Shown here piece by piece: positions 24,673-36,021 of a stretch of DNA of 64,000 bases. Position 1 is the stretch's first letter; each line of letters opens with the position of its first letter. Source of the DNA: Magicicada septendecula. Its lineage: Eukaryota; Arthropoda; Insecta; Hemiptera; Cicadidae. The position numbers and the translations under genes were made by a program. Below the pieces are notes generated by a model. It was not told the origin of the DNA. It saw only the letters and a list, made by a program, of their open reading frames with translations, and ran no database searches. The stretch spans positions 354,502,302 to 354,566,301 of the forward strand of contig CM068374.1 in assembly GCA_034769895.1 (NCBI GenBank). Direction: 5' to 3'.

Positions 24673-25588
24673 AACTGTTATTTAGTCTGTTGGTTTAAAA
24701 CCTTCTGATTAATTACAATTATTACATGCTATAATACCTATAACTAGCAGAAAGTAGCAGAAACTACCTATAACTACCTATAAGTAGCAGAAAGTGATTG
24801 AAATTATTACATGAGATTAAACTGTTCATTACATTCTGATTCCTTCAATTACTTCTGATAATACAAAAACATTAACATGAAACGAACATGTTAACATAAT
24901 GTTATGCCCTCATGGCTAAAACTCCAACCGACATTAAACAAATAAATTAACTTTCCAACAACTGTTTAACATATAATAATAATATTTTTTTGTTAGTCCA
25001 TTATGACCTGTCATTCAAATATTATTTCAAGTTAATATCACATAATTCTTATTACTACGAATAAGTTATTATACATTATTTGTATTAATACAACTGATAG
25101 CCTTTTCCCTTGAATAAACATTAATGATTAAAAGAAATAGGGAAAATCAGCAACTAATATTAAAACTTACAAGTATTCTACTAACATTAAAACATGACTT
25201 GAAAGAAATACTATTATTATCTAAACACTTTATATATCATTTTGTTCATTTAAACATTTGTTCTTTGATTGTTGTGCTTACATTTATTCACTCAAACATT
25301 GCCATTAATCTTCACAGTCCTGTCTGTGTGATTAACAATTATCATCGCCCACTTATTTTTTCACTCCGACACTGATTGTCCTGGTTACACTTAGACATTA
25401 TAAACAGTCATTTTCTTATTAATTAAAATACATTAATTATTATAAGACATTGCATTCTACTTCTTTATGTTTCCTTCAGGGGTTTTTTACTTTGTTTGTT
25501 TGTCTGATAATGTTAGGTAAATTATCTTAAGTGTGGTTTTATATTGGGCCTACTTACTTATTGGGACTCTTTCATTCTGTCACATTAC
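24673..25588 (-). repeat. 5' LTR of element G, distal part
   Basis: It continues the LTR broken by B. Positions 25198-25588 match the left LTR at 1-369, including the CACATTACA end. An extra 30 bp near 25553-25582 is absent from the left copy. Short repeats of AACTACCTATAAGTAGCAGAAA-like units occur near 24745-24790. Confidence 0.75.
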
Positions 25589-25649
25589 AATATTTGTACA
25601 TACACACATGTGTACACCCACACGTACGTGACTGTTCCATGAAAAGTAT

Positions 25650-26118
25650 TGTTACGAGAAGCGTACCGATCAACCCAGAACATTCTCCACTCCCCCCCGT
25701 CCAGTGTGGCTTGTGTTGCATCATTCAAGTAGGTCGTTCTAGTGAGTTCCAGGAACACTTGAGATAAGCCGCCAGCATGCAGTTAAGGAGGGAAAGCTGT
25801 ACTGGACCTCAGCGCGGCTTAAATAAAGCCATAGTACCCGGGTTGTCAGTGAGTTACATGAGCGATTTTGGCTAGTGCAGATTGAGTGCTTGTCAAAGTG
25901 AAGAATTATTGTGTTATGTGTTTTATAATTGTGCAAGACTCTATTAGAGACATTGTTATTGGGTGTGAACAATTTTTATTAGATTTGTTATAAGAGACTG
26001 TGTTGTTAATTACGAACTGTTTAACTGTGAAAATTAAAGCTGGTGATTAGTGACTTAATTGGTGTCTTGTATTTTGTTTCCACTGTACCTACGACGATCA
26101 AGTAGACCATCATAACAG
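25650..26118 (+). repeat. 5' LTR of element F
   Basis: It starts TGTTACGAGAAG and ends CATCATAACA. Length is 469 bp. A TATA-like AAATAAAG lies near 25821 with a plausible transcript start downstream. Confidence 0.88.
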
Positions 26119-26119
26119 T

Positions 26120-26137
26120 GGTGCCAGAACTGGGATA
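26120..26137 (+). other. Primer binding site of element F
   Basis: TGGTGCCAGAACTGGGAT lies one base after the LTR. It starts with the TGG expected to pair with a tRNA CCA end. A tRNA-Leu type primer is possible but is only an inference. Confidence 0.6.
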
Positions 26138-26196
26138 GAACAATTAACAGTGGACACTTTGTACAAGACAAGGTAATTCGTAACTAATCGGTAAAA

Positions 26197-27346
26197 TGGA
26201 TACCAGTCAGATGATATAAGCATTCCAATAATGCTACAGCGAGGACAGGAACAACAAAAAGAAGAATGAACACAGGAAAAAGAAGAAGCAGAAAAACGGC
26301 AAGACGAAAAATGTAAGCATGAAAATGAAACACCAGAGGGACGAAAAAAAGAAGAATTTAGTTATCAAGCAGACAACGTTAAGGCGTTCGTACAAGATGA
26401 TAACACTGCAAAATTCTTCCTTTCACGAGGTGAGCTAAACAAACAAGTTGACATAATATCTGAAATAGAAAAATCTGTGTCAACTATAAAAACAAGTATG
26501 TCAAATTTAGAAGATTCTATTACAAATTAAATAAAACAAATTAAAAAGGAAGTCGAACATTTAGTCAAAGAAATAGTTGATAAAGAAAGACCATCAATAA
26601 ATGCTGATGAAGATTAAAAATATCAGAGAAATGAAACTGTAGTAGGGCCAGTGTTCGCAAAGGCCCCAACGTTTGATGGAAGCATTCACTGGGCAACTTA
26701 TATTCGCCAATTTGAAGCTGTCGCTCGCTTAAATAAATGGACGGAAGAAGAGAAAGGACTTTTACTAATTCTTGCTTTAAAAGGGCCTGCCGCAGAAATA
26801 ATACAGAAAGTGCCATCTGACAGCCAAAACACCTATACCGAATTGATAAAAGCTCTGGAATTACGGCATGGTGATAAACATTTGCAAGAGGTGTACTACG
26901 CTCAGTTGAGAACAAGACGACAACGTGCACGAGAGAGTCTTCAAGAGTTTGAAGCAAGTATCAATAGACTGATTAGATTGGCCTATCCTGAAGCACTAGA
27001 AGATTTTCGAATAAGGTTTGTGGTGCAGACATTTATTGATGGCATCGGAGAGTGTGAACTTCAGCAAGTGTTACGAATGGCAAAACACCGAAATAGCTCA
27101 GAAGCTCTTGTTCACGCCCTAGAGTTTGAAGCTGCCAAGTCAGCGTCCCGCTACATTAATGGGTTTGTGCCATCACATTGCAGTCAGAAGATCCCTATAT
27201 CACATTGCCATTACGATGGGTGCAGAAAAACAATGTTGTCGGACAAACAATTCAGAAGTTCAAGAGATTCACAACGATTTGAACGATGGGATAAAGACAC
27301 AAGACCAAAGTGTTACAACTGTGGAAACGTGGTCATCTACAGGTAG
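26197..27346 (+). pseudogene. Gag of element F
   Basis: The N-terminal part (26200-26640) is charged and coiled-coil-like, with frameshifts and in-frame stops. From about 26651 a clean 231-residue frame gives a Ty3/Gypsy capsid: APTFDGSIHWATYIRQFEAV, LILALKGPAAEI, DTYTELIKALELRHG-like, RRQRARESLQEFEASI and RFVVQTFIDGI. It ends with a partial zinc knuckle (CYNCGN) that runs into a stop. Such Gag proteins package element RNA. Confidence 0.85.
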
Positions 27347-27429
27347 ACTATTGGGAGAAGAAGATACCGAGAGAAGAAAGTGATCACATCAATAGGAGAC
27401 GTAAAGCTCCAGAACAGCACACAGTTTCC

Positions 27430-27850
27430 ACGTTACATAAGACCAGTGGACACTTGATTGTTAATGGACTTGCGGAAGGTAAACCAACATCATTTACAGT
27501 TGACATGGGCCCAACAGTATCCATTGTGCGCCCTGACTTAGTCAGCAACTGACGGCCTCAAATTAGCTCATGTACAATACAGACTGTGACTGGAAGCCCC
27601 GTCAAGGTGCTAGGAAAGGTAGACATACATGTACGCCTGGGTCTTCTCGAGTTTAGCCACCAAATGCTTATTGCAGGCATTGTCGATGAAGTGATTCTTG
27701 GCACGGACATTATGAATGCCTACGCATTCGTTGTGGACTTAAGAGAGAATGTCCTGAAGGTTGGCCAAGAGAATATAAAGCTTGGCATGGCTAAAATGAC
27801 AACGTCTACCAACAATTCAATTAACCAAGTGCATTTGGCCGAAGAAGAAG
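27430..27850 (+). pseudogene. Degenerate retropepsin of element F
   Basis: The frame shows LIVNGLAEGKPTSFTVDMGP, where the usual DTGA active-site loop has become DMGP, and later EVILGTDIMNAYAFVVDL, the second conserved half of Gypsy proteases. A stop and a frameshift lie near 27552. With the Thr and Ala of the active site lost, activity is unlikely. Confidence 0.78.
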
Positions 27851-28230
27851 TCAACAGGTCTGGTCAAGAGGAACCTTTCCTATTCCAGGCGGAAATGGAA
27901 GAAGAACTAGCAGAGGAAGTACAAATATGTGAAACAGCAAAAGAAGTGACTGGAAAGCCAAGAGTGAAGTTACGCAAGAGGTTGTTGATGAGAACCAAAC
28001 AGACTTGGATCAGCCAGTGGTGTTTAGGTCATCAATACATGACGCAATGGGAGTGATTCCAGCAAAACTAGCGGCTGCGTGGAAAACTCGTATTCCTGGG
28101 AACTTGATGTTCAGATCACACGAGAGCGAATTCGAGGGACGGGAGAATTATCTTTCACAAGGACGTCCACCTAGATTGCCTGGCCAAGTATTACTTAAGA
28201 GACGGTTTGCCAGTTCGGGAGGAACAGGCT
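27850..28230 (+). pseudogene. Pol remnant and 3' tail of element F
   Basis: Acidic open frames follow the protease, then a short stretch with RPPRLPGQVLLKRRFASSGG and the polypurine tract. No RT or integrase core motif is present, so most of pol was deleted before or after insertion. Confidence 0.55.
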
Positions 28231-28244
28231 TAAGGAGGGGGGAG

Positions 28245-28711
28245 TGTTATGAGAAGCATACCGAACAACCCAGAACATTCTCCACTCCCCCCATCCAGTG
28301 TGGCTTGTGTTGCGTCATTCAAGTAGGTCGTTCTAGTGAGTTCCAGGAACACTTGAGATAAGCGGCCGGCATGCAGTTAAAGAGGGAAAGCTGTACTGGA
28401 CCTCAGCGCAGCTTATATAAAGCCATAGCACCCGGGTTGTCACTGAGTTACGTGAGCGATTTTGGCTAGTGCAGATTGAGTGCTTGTCAAAGTGAAGAAT
28501 TATTGTGTTATGTGTTTTATAATTGTGCAAGACTCTATTAGAGACATTGTTATTGTGTGTGAACAATTTTTATTTGATTTGTTGTAAGAGATTGTGTTGT
28601 TAATTACGAACTGTTTAACTGTGAAAATTAAAGCTGGTGATTAGTGACTTAATTGGTGTCTTGTATTTTGTTTCCACTGTACCTACGACAATCAAGTAGA
28701 CCGTCGTAACA
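28245..28711 (+). repeat. 3' LTR of element F
   Basis: It is 467 bp, TGTTATGAGAAG to CGTCGTAACA. It shows many single-base differences from the 5' LTR, so the insertion is older than A. Confidence 0.88.
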
Positions 28712-28715
28712 GTAT

Positions 28716-29274
28716 TATTCAACACTTTTAAATGCTGGATGTATATGATTGAAATGGCATAGTAGACCTGGCTACTAATCTAGAGATCTCAGGTTCAACT
28801 CCCATATGCACCACACAAAGTCAAGGTGCTAAAGTCTTCTACCACTCACATATGTGATACTCAGCTTTTAAACTAGAATTTTTCTTACAAGATGGTTAAA
28901 AGATATCCTTTTCGGTGTCTAAACATAAAAACTGAGTAGAATGAAACTGGTTCGTTTGATGTGGTAGCTTCAAGATGAAACGCTCTTCCCTCCTTTACAC
29001 AGAAAATAGTTCCTGTCACTGACACGATAATCACAGTTTTTTAATAGTTACACCTTGAATGCTTTTGTCTAACGTATGTTAATATGTTTATGTAAAAATG
29101 GCCACTAATGGGATTACAAATCCATGTACAACGTAGCATAAAGTAACAGCATAGTTTTACACTGATTTTTTGTATTTACTGTCACTTGAGAGGCTGTAAA
29201 CAATATAATAATAAATGTATGTGAATAAAAATTTGACAATTTGTAAATATTGTTTATGAAATGTATGCTTCTAG
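28716..29274 (+). other. Host intron sequence upstream of the ABC transporter exon
   Basis: No coding signal and no Walker A motif, so the exon carrying Walker A is not in the window. It contains the tRNA-like fragment at 28755-28802 and ends in the splice acceptor TTCTAG. Confidence 0.5.
28755..28802 (+). repeat. tRNA-like SINE fragment
   Basis: TGGCATAGTAGACC resembles an RNA polymerase III A box, and GGTTCAACTCC 37 bases later fits the B box. An intact tRNA fold cannot be drawn. The piece is most likely a tRNA-derived SINE head or an old tRNA pseudogene. Confidence 0.45.
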
Positions 29275-29447
29275 GTTGGCTTGCGAGAAGCTATATCTAT
29301 ATTACCATTTGGTCTGTGCACGGAATCTAGACACTGGGATAAAACTTTCACAGTAAACCAAAGACAGCTACTGTATTTAGCGCTTGCTGTCATTGCTGCC
29401 AACCACATATTAATTGTTGATCTTGCTACACGTAACACACAGCCAGA
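29275..29447 (+). CDS. ABC transporter subfamily C (MRP-like), exon with signature and Walker B region
   Basis: The exon lies between acceptor TTCTAG and donor GTAAGT and ends in phase 2. It encodes VGLREAISILPFGL, the signature segment FTVNQRQLLYLALAV and the Walker B segment HILIVDLATRNTQPE. These line up with the second nucleotide-binding domain of ABCC/MRP4-type exporters, as in the insect lethal(2)03659 group. Usual sequences are SVGQRQL and LDEATA, so the signature Gly is Asn and the catalytic Glu is Leu. The frame is open. The next exon is 21 kb downstream. The protein would be a membrane exporter, but ATP hydrolysis at this site looks unlikely. A decaying pseudogene is the alternative. 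Confidence 0.8.
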
Positions 29448-29566
29448 GTAAGTTATATGTTTCTGACAGGAATAAATTTTGAATAATAGTAATAACATAG
29501 TATTCAATTGTTTTCAATAATTTTAATTGTTTAAGCATGAGTACACCAACATAAGATGATAATAAT

Positions 29567-29947
29567 TCTTGGATTTCGTTGACCATGACATGTCCGTTAC
29601 TTAACTAAATACAATTAATTCACTACCGATTCGGAACACAAAGTTTTTTATAGGTTAAAACGTAAAAGTTTTACCTTATAGCCTGAACCGCTTTTCGCTT
29701 TTAAAAAGCTTTTTCAGAGGCTGCCGCTGGGCTCATTGTCTGTCTTGTTGTTGGCGACAGTATCGACTTTTGAGAGATCGATGTTGTGTGTGTGGGGTGT
29801 GATATGTTCAAATAATGCGTGTGATTTGAATTGTGTCTGTTCGTTTAGGATGTCGTTTTTATGTGTTTTCGTGTGTTTGTATATTTCCAATTGTTCTAGA
29901 GTGTCTAGTTTTTGGCCTTTTGTGTGTACGTGTAGAATGTCCATGTT
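29567..29947 (-). mobile_element. Penelope-like element fragment P1
   Basis: The minus strand holds a Penelope 3' tail (from TCTTGGATTTCG at 29567) and the C-terminal end of the protein (29714-29947), with KLDTLEQLEIYKHTKT and TQFKSHALFEHI, nearly as in P4. It stops abruptly at 29947 where element D begins. The rest of P1 is not found on the far side of D. Confidence 0.85.
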
Positions 29948-30953
29948 TGTAACGATACAGGTAAAACCCTCCCGATAAATAATTAAAATGTAAAGTTTTA
30001 TTCGTAAATGTTATGGGAGAATAAATAATGTACACAATGTGAACACAAGGTCAGCGGTTTAACGGCAGGGAGGCAGTTATTTTTAGCCGACTGACCCATG
30101 AACTTTGTATGTTGGACAAAGCAACATAACAAGGGTCAGCTAGCTCGCCAGATCGACGCCAGCAGTCTGTCGATGTAATAACAGAAAACAATGAAACTAG
30201 TCCACGTGACAGCCCCTCCAGTTCAGATTTTCGACTAATTCTCTCGGCCCAGTAAGAATTATACTCTCGTCCGGTACGGCCGTACACTAATTCGGGGACA
30301 AATTACGGGCGCGCTCAAATCCAAAAGGTAAAATGTAAAATTTAAAGAAGCAGTTGTTTAATTAATATTAAAATGAAGTGACAGTTTTGGCAATATAAAA
30401 AGAGAGTGAAAGAAGAAAGGTGCGGAGTGACAAAAAATTACGTGAGGAGGCTGGAATGTGGATGGACAATGAACAGCTAAGTAACAAACGGGCAGAGTAA
30501 AGTAAACCATTCAAAATTAGAATTAAAACTATTCAAAAGTAAAATTGAAACCATTCAAAATTAAAATTAAATATGAGCTCAAAGGGGAATTGGGAAATAT
30601 GTAAGGTATGAAGGAATGTATGTGTGCGAATGGAAGCGCTGGTTTGCGTAAAATAAATGTAAATCTATATATAAAATTTTGGTTGTTTCTATTTAGAATT
30701 TACAGGTATAAATTATACCTGTTATAAATTATTTTGCATAAAAATGGGAAGTTAAATGCATTGAAATTGTTTGTAATAGAGTAACGAAAGTAATTGACAG
30801 TGTTGAAAAAAAAGATGAAATACCTTAATTTGATTTAACTTAATAAAATAAATTTTTGCAAAATAATTGAGTAAGTTATTTACAAAAATCAACCTGGATT
30901 GCTCTCTTATTAACTCGCTCAAATGAACCTTGGGTAAATATTTTGACACAGTT
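29948..30953 (+). repeat. 5' LTR of element D, first part
   Basis: It begins TGTAACG like the other family members and is broken by C at 30954 with duplicated AGTT. The remaining 101 bp are at 43927-44027. Minus-strand open frames here are short and not convincing. Confidence 0.75.
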
Positions 30954-32112
30954 TGTAACGGGACATTTTGGCCTACCTGAGGTAATATAAAGAAATTTGT
31001 AATTTAAATAGAGCAAATAACATTTTTTATGATAATTGGGACAAAACGTAACCGAAAGGTATATTTATTGGCAGCGACAGTGGTAGCACTGCTGATGACA
31101 TTATATGTGAAAATTATTGAAACGACAAAATCAACAGACCGCAGAACTGTGCCAAGGTCAACCAATGACATACAAAAACAGCGTAAACAAGTTATGTAAC
31201 TGAGCATCGGACGATGTTACGTCAGCGCCTTACATAACGAGGAATGTGGGTGTAGCAGTGCCACTAGTTTCGTCACACAGACAGAACAAAGTCAGTTGGC
31301 AAATAACAACTACCAGTGTCGGACGCATAGAACTGTCATGTTCGCCCGCAACATATAAAATGTGAATAATATATCGAAAGTATGATTTAACCATAGAAAT
31401 ACATACTTAAAATGTGATTAACAGTTTTATTTACATTAATACAGTTTGGAAATCATGATTTAAAATGAAAGTGCGCACGTAAAACAATGTGACGTCTTCT
31501 GGACTAAAAAATCGGACTCAAATTCAGCTAAGTACCTACAAAGAAATACACAAACTATCAAATTTTATTATTTTTTCGTAAAACAAGAGCAGATGGGTAA
31601 AATTAAACTAAATATGAGCTCTTAAAGGCCTAAGTAACTGTGTGTGTGTGTGCGTGTGTACGTGAGAATGTATTTAAACAAAGAAGGCTGGTTTGTGTTC
31701 CTTAGTAAATTTATTTTAAGAGCTTGTTATTGTATTGTGAGTAAATAAATTCGTATATAAGAGATTCAAAGTAGAAGCAATTATTATTTACTAACAAGTT
31801 TGGTATGTACGATTTTCTTTTGTAAAAAATCTTAAGAATTATTTGGGTTGCAAGGGGTTGAGTAAAAGAAATATGAAAAATAATAAAGCATTAATAAAAT
31901 TTAATTATTAATGAACAAATAAATGATTGTTGTTATTTCAGCAACCATATTTTGTTCTCCCAGTTCGCTGATTCGAACGTTGGTAAGTATATATTTTTGT
32001 CTTGTAGTTGGCAATACAAGATGGCGCCCGAAGAAATTATTTAGAAAGTAAGCAATGAGTCAAAAGTAAAATCAATTATATTTTATTTATATCAATAAAA
32101 GTAATAATAACA
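30954..32112 (+). repeat. 5' LTR of element C
   Basis: It is 1159 bp. A short GTGTGTGTGTGTG stretch lies near 31640. A segment ATACAAGATGGCGCCCGAAG at about 32019-32038 inside the LTR copies the start of a primer site. Confidence 0.88.
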
Positions 32113-32114
32113 AT

Positions 32115-32131
32115 TGGCTTGTGAACAGGGA
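32115..32131 (+). other. Damaged primer binding site of element C
   Basis: TGGCTTGTGAACAGGGAC follows the LTR end. It keeps the TGGC and GAACAGGGAC parts of the site seen in D but differs in the middle. Confidence 0.55.
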
Positions 32132-32360
32132 CATTTATATAAATATATTTATATAAATACGGCCCACTGGGAGAGCAGAGTGGTTGATTAAAATAACATA
32201 CCACAATTTTGTTGAGGTACATGAAGACAGACGTACAAAGATAAGGTTATGTTATGATTATGTGTAGTATGGGTGAGTAGAATTTTTTTTTTTTGATAAT
32301 AAGTATGTTATATATAGTAATATTTTGCAAAGAAATATATCTAAAAGATTTTTAAAAAAA

Positions 32361-33679
32361 ATGGCAGATAATAATGACATCAGCTTATCTGACAGTCAGA
32401 TAGAAAGTCAAATAAGTAGCGACTCCGGAATTCAAACAAATGACAATAGTCTTGAGGAGTCAAAAATAATACAGACAGTTGAGACTCATTCAACACCTAT
32501 TTTAGGAAATCAAAATAAGAAATCTGATGATGATACTATGTTAACAAGATTGTATAATATGATGTACAATAGTTTAGAAAAACAAGATAGTAATTTTAGA
32601 GAATTGAATGACAAATTTGACAAACAAAGTAGGGAGTTCAGTGAGAAATTCGATGAACAAAAGAATAGTTTTGACGGTAAATTAGATAGACAAAATATTA
32701 AATTCGATGAGTTAAAAAACCAAATTAACGAAATTAATGAGCATTTAAACCAAACTAATGACATAAGAGAAGATAACTAACAGATTAGAACAGAGTGTTG
32801 AGAAGTTAGGTGACAATGTTATAAGTATGACAAATATTAAAAATGACGAAATAGTGGAAGATGTAGTGTTAAATAGTGAAGATAATGATATTAATTACAA
32901 TTCTGAGAGTATAGTGGGGGTAAAGAATAATGGAGAGACAAATGATGAGAATATAATCAAAAATAGTACTGATGAAGTTCTAGAATGTAATAATGGAATG
33001 TTAATGTGTGTTTATGAGTCAGAGAGAAAGTGGAAAGAGAGAGTAGATGAGTATGTGGGGCAGAGGGTAAATTTTCCCCTTATTTGTGATGAACCAAGGT
33101 GTTCAAAAATGTTATTATTGAAGGGCAAGAGTCCCTTGTTAATGGAAGATTTAAGTTGTTTCCCCTTTTTGTATGATTTAGTACCCTCTGCATGGAGTGA
33201 GAGAGAAAGTGAGATATGGTGTTATGGTGAGAGAGATTTAGATAGAGAGTTGTGTATTGAGAGAGAGAGAGAGAGAATTATATAAGTTAAAGAGAAATTA
33301 TAATGAATTGAGAGAAAGATTAGAAGGGGTGAAGATAAACAATATAAAATACTTACCTGTTGAAAGAGAGATAGAGGATTATTTTGATAATACCTTTATA
33401 AACAATAAACACTTACCTGATGTAATAGTAGAGGAATATAAAAATGATAAAATAGCTTACCTGACGTTGACCAATAATACTGATGGAGACTGGACAAAAA
33501 TAACTTATGTTGACAAGTTTTATGAAATATTAATAGGAAATAACCCTATAAATTGTAATGGTATAATGAATGAAATAAAGTTAATGGATTATTATAATAA
33601 TAATAATAACAAATTGAGTGTGTATAACAATGATGCATGGTACAAATATATTAGATATCTATATGACGATGGAGGTTGA
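32361..33679 (+). pseudogene. Family ORF of element C (two frameshifts)
   Basis: ATG at 32361 gives MADNNDISLSDSQIESQ, then a coiled coil built of FDEQKNSFDGK / FDELKNQINEIN repeats. A frameshift near 32772 leads to NRLEQSVEKLGDNVISM and an acidic linker. The C-terminal domain has GQRVNFPLICDEP, LLKGKSPLLMEDLS, DLVPSAWSERE and ERDLDRELCIERE. A (GA)n run at about 33260-33277 causes a second frameshift. It then runs YKLKRNYNELRERLE to the end YLYDDGG. Strong match in order and sequence to A, B and D. The function is not recognised. Confidence 0.8.
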
Positions 33680-36021
33680 ACTAAAATATCAGTGAATGGA
33701 CAATTTTAAATATTGTAATTTATGGTAATGACCTGGCAGACTTGGACAGATGAAGTGTGAAAAAATTGAACAGTTAATGACGAATAATTTGTAAATAATT
33801 TCGTAAAATTGATTGTGTGTATATTGATTATAACAAGTGTATAATGTAAAGAATGTGTGTAGGTAATTGTTTTAATAATAATAAGATTATTTCAGTAGAC
33901 TAAATAAATAATAAAAATAATTATGAAGACAATAATTAAGGCTTTGTAAATTTTGATAATAATTGAAATATGTTGTGTTTTAATAATCAATTGAAGTAAA
34001 TAATTTGAGATGTTTAAATATTGTGATTGAAGGTTATATGTTTGAACTTTATAATGAATTTAAATTATTTGATGAGATTTTAATTTAATAACAATTAATG
34101 AATAAATAAATAAATGTTAAATGTTTTAGTTTGTGGAATAACATAATGGTTAAAAAATATATAAATAGATTAATAATAAATTTGAAAATCTAATTGCAGC
34201 ACAGGATAAATAATGAAATGATGATATAAAAGAGTTAATAAAAATTTCAAATTATAATGTTTCTATGTTTCTGTATAAATTATTTAAAAGAGACTTGTTG
34301 GTTTGATATGAATGTAACAATGCTAATAATCAAGGTTAATGTCTATTTGTTTATTATGTTATGTTAAGATGTGTGGGTAATTTTTGGGGGGTAGAGTGAT
34401 GTCTATAGAAGTGATATAACAATGGAATGTAGAAACAGTAATTTTAGATATGGTTTAGTTTAGCTATTACCTTGCTATTGCTGGGGTGGCATGTGCCTCA
34501 GTAGATAGCGGTAAGTGTTGGGGGTAACAGAGAGTGTTACCTCCATCGGAGGCCAACATGGCGAAAATGCACGGCACACCCTTTTGTACAATTTTATATT
34601 GTAACTTGATAAATTGCCGTGCCGTGCAAATTAATGATGATGAATACATGCCTGAAGGAAGAGATGATTTCCCCGACTTTTCGGGCGATTACTGCCTTAC
34701 CAGCACTAATCGTGGTTTTGGCTAGCGGTCAGCTATGGCCATATCAAGTCCCTTGACCATAGCTGGCTTGAAATTGGTCTATAGTAGAAATTAAATGGGG
34801 GGTGACACTAGGGGAAATCCCGGAACTATGGAACAGCGGCTGCCACTGTTCGAGGAGGAACAGCAAAGCCAGGTGGTAGACCCGCATTAAGGGCGCATAA
34901 CTATAGAACAAAGATATGTTGATATCTAAACCTTTCAAATGTAACGCAGAAGCAAGGACACGGAGATGTCAAATTCCTCCAAAACTTCAGTCCTTGTGGA
35001 CGCAACTGGACGCCACAGTCCAGGGGGGTCATAGTGTGTGTGGCAGGGAGGTTATCCAGGGGGGTAACGAATTAGAAACTTGTTGTATTTTAATAATGAT
35101 GACTCGCTACTAAATAATTTTGTTTTGATTTGCAAAATAGGTGCACTAGATACTTCCTATATTGTGTTTATTATGTCTTATTGTGTTAATTGCATGTAGT
35201 ATGTTAGGAGTTAAGGATTATAAAAATATAATAATATTTTATAGATTCAGTTTTCAGTGTGTTTAAAGATTTTAAATAAAAATGAAATAAATTTATGATA
35301 GTTAAAATTGTCAATGGGTTGTCAAAGACAGAAGTTGGGTGATAGTAATTGTTTGAGTAAAACGTTTGAGTCAGTCCAAGTTGAATATATTGGGGTATTA
35401 AAGAGAATAAGAGACGAAATACAAGTAATAGAGAAATTGAGTATAAGTAGAGACACAGTAGATATGGGGAATATATGTAAAGTAATGAGTGATATATTGA
35501 TATTATTAAATGATGATGTTATTTTGTTGTAGTTGAAGTGAGGTAATAAGATTGAGATTTTGGGGATGGCAATTTTGTAGTAGGGGGTAGTGTAATGTAG
35601 GAGTCCGCAACATAATGATAAGTTGGGACGGGATGGGATCGATTTAGGGGGAAGGGGTTGCCTTAGGTAGAATCCAGGAACCAGATAAGGGAAATGAGTT
35701 TTTTTGGGGGGGAACACTTATCCTAAGTACAAAGGATTAGAGAGTATTTTTTTTTATATATTGAGAGAAGGTGGGGAATTGAGTTAAAGTAGTAAGTAGT
35801 TAGAGGTAGAGAAGGGTTAGTAGATTTTTTGATAGAGATGGGGTGTCATACTAGTTAAATATTTTGTAGGGGAGCGTTAGAGTTATAAAAGGGGAAGATT
35901 ATGGGTAAATGCCAAGTTGATAAAGTGAATTATAATGAATAACTGAAAATCACCCAAGTTAATGAAAGGGAATAATAAATGAAATGATGTGTAAAACGAA
36001 GATTGAAAAAAAAATATATAT
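33680..36021 (+). other. Noncoding interior of element C
   Basis: It contains the family block at 34550-34900. A stem of CAGCTATGG with CCATAGCTG (34730-34764) lies in it. A short open frame at 35308-35532 encodes RDTVDMGNICKVMSDIL, recognisable also in B near 21930. No other gene is seen. Confidence 0.6.

Larger units (their letters stand above)
1..25588 (-). mobile_element. Ty3/Gypsy-type LTR retrotransposon 'G' (nested, decayed)
   Basis: The element reads on the minus strand: right LTR, tRNA-Lys type primer site, gag, protease, RT/RNase H, integrase, polypurine tract, left LTR. The left LTR is cut by the window start. Positions 1-357 reappear at 25198-25550, which ties the two LTRs together. 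Three later insertions (A 3237-10756, S 11972-14661, B 17171-24672) split it. The gene order RT-RNase H-integrase and the YVDD motif place it in Ty3/Gypsy. Long LTRs and a tRNA-Lys site recall the Osvaldo/Ulysses group, but that is inference. Several stops and frameshifts show it is dead. No env-like ORF is visible between integrase and LTR. Confidence 0.88.
25650..28711 (+). mobile_element. LTR retrotransposon 'F' with gag and protease only
   Basis: LTRs at 25650-26118 and 28245-28711 are flanked by the 4-bp duplication GTAT (25646-25649, 28712-28715). A primer site follows the first LTR and a polypurine tract (GGCTTAAGGAGGGGGGAG) precedes the second. The interior encodes a Gypsy-like Gag and a degenerate retropepsin, then only a short pol-like remnant. 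RT, RNase H and integrase core are gone. It lies between G and the ABC transporter exons. Confidence 0.88.
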
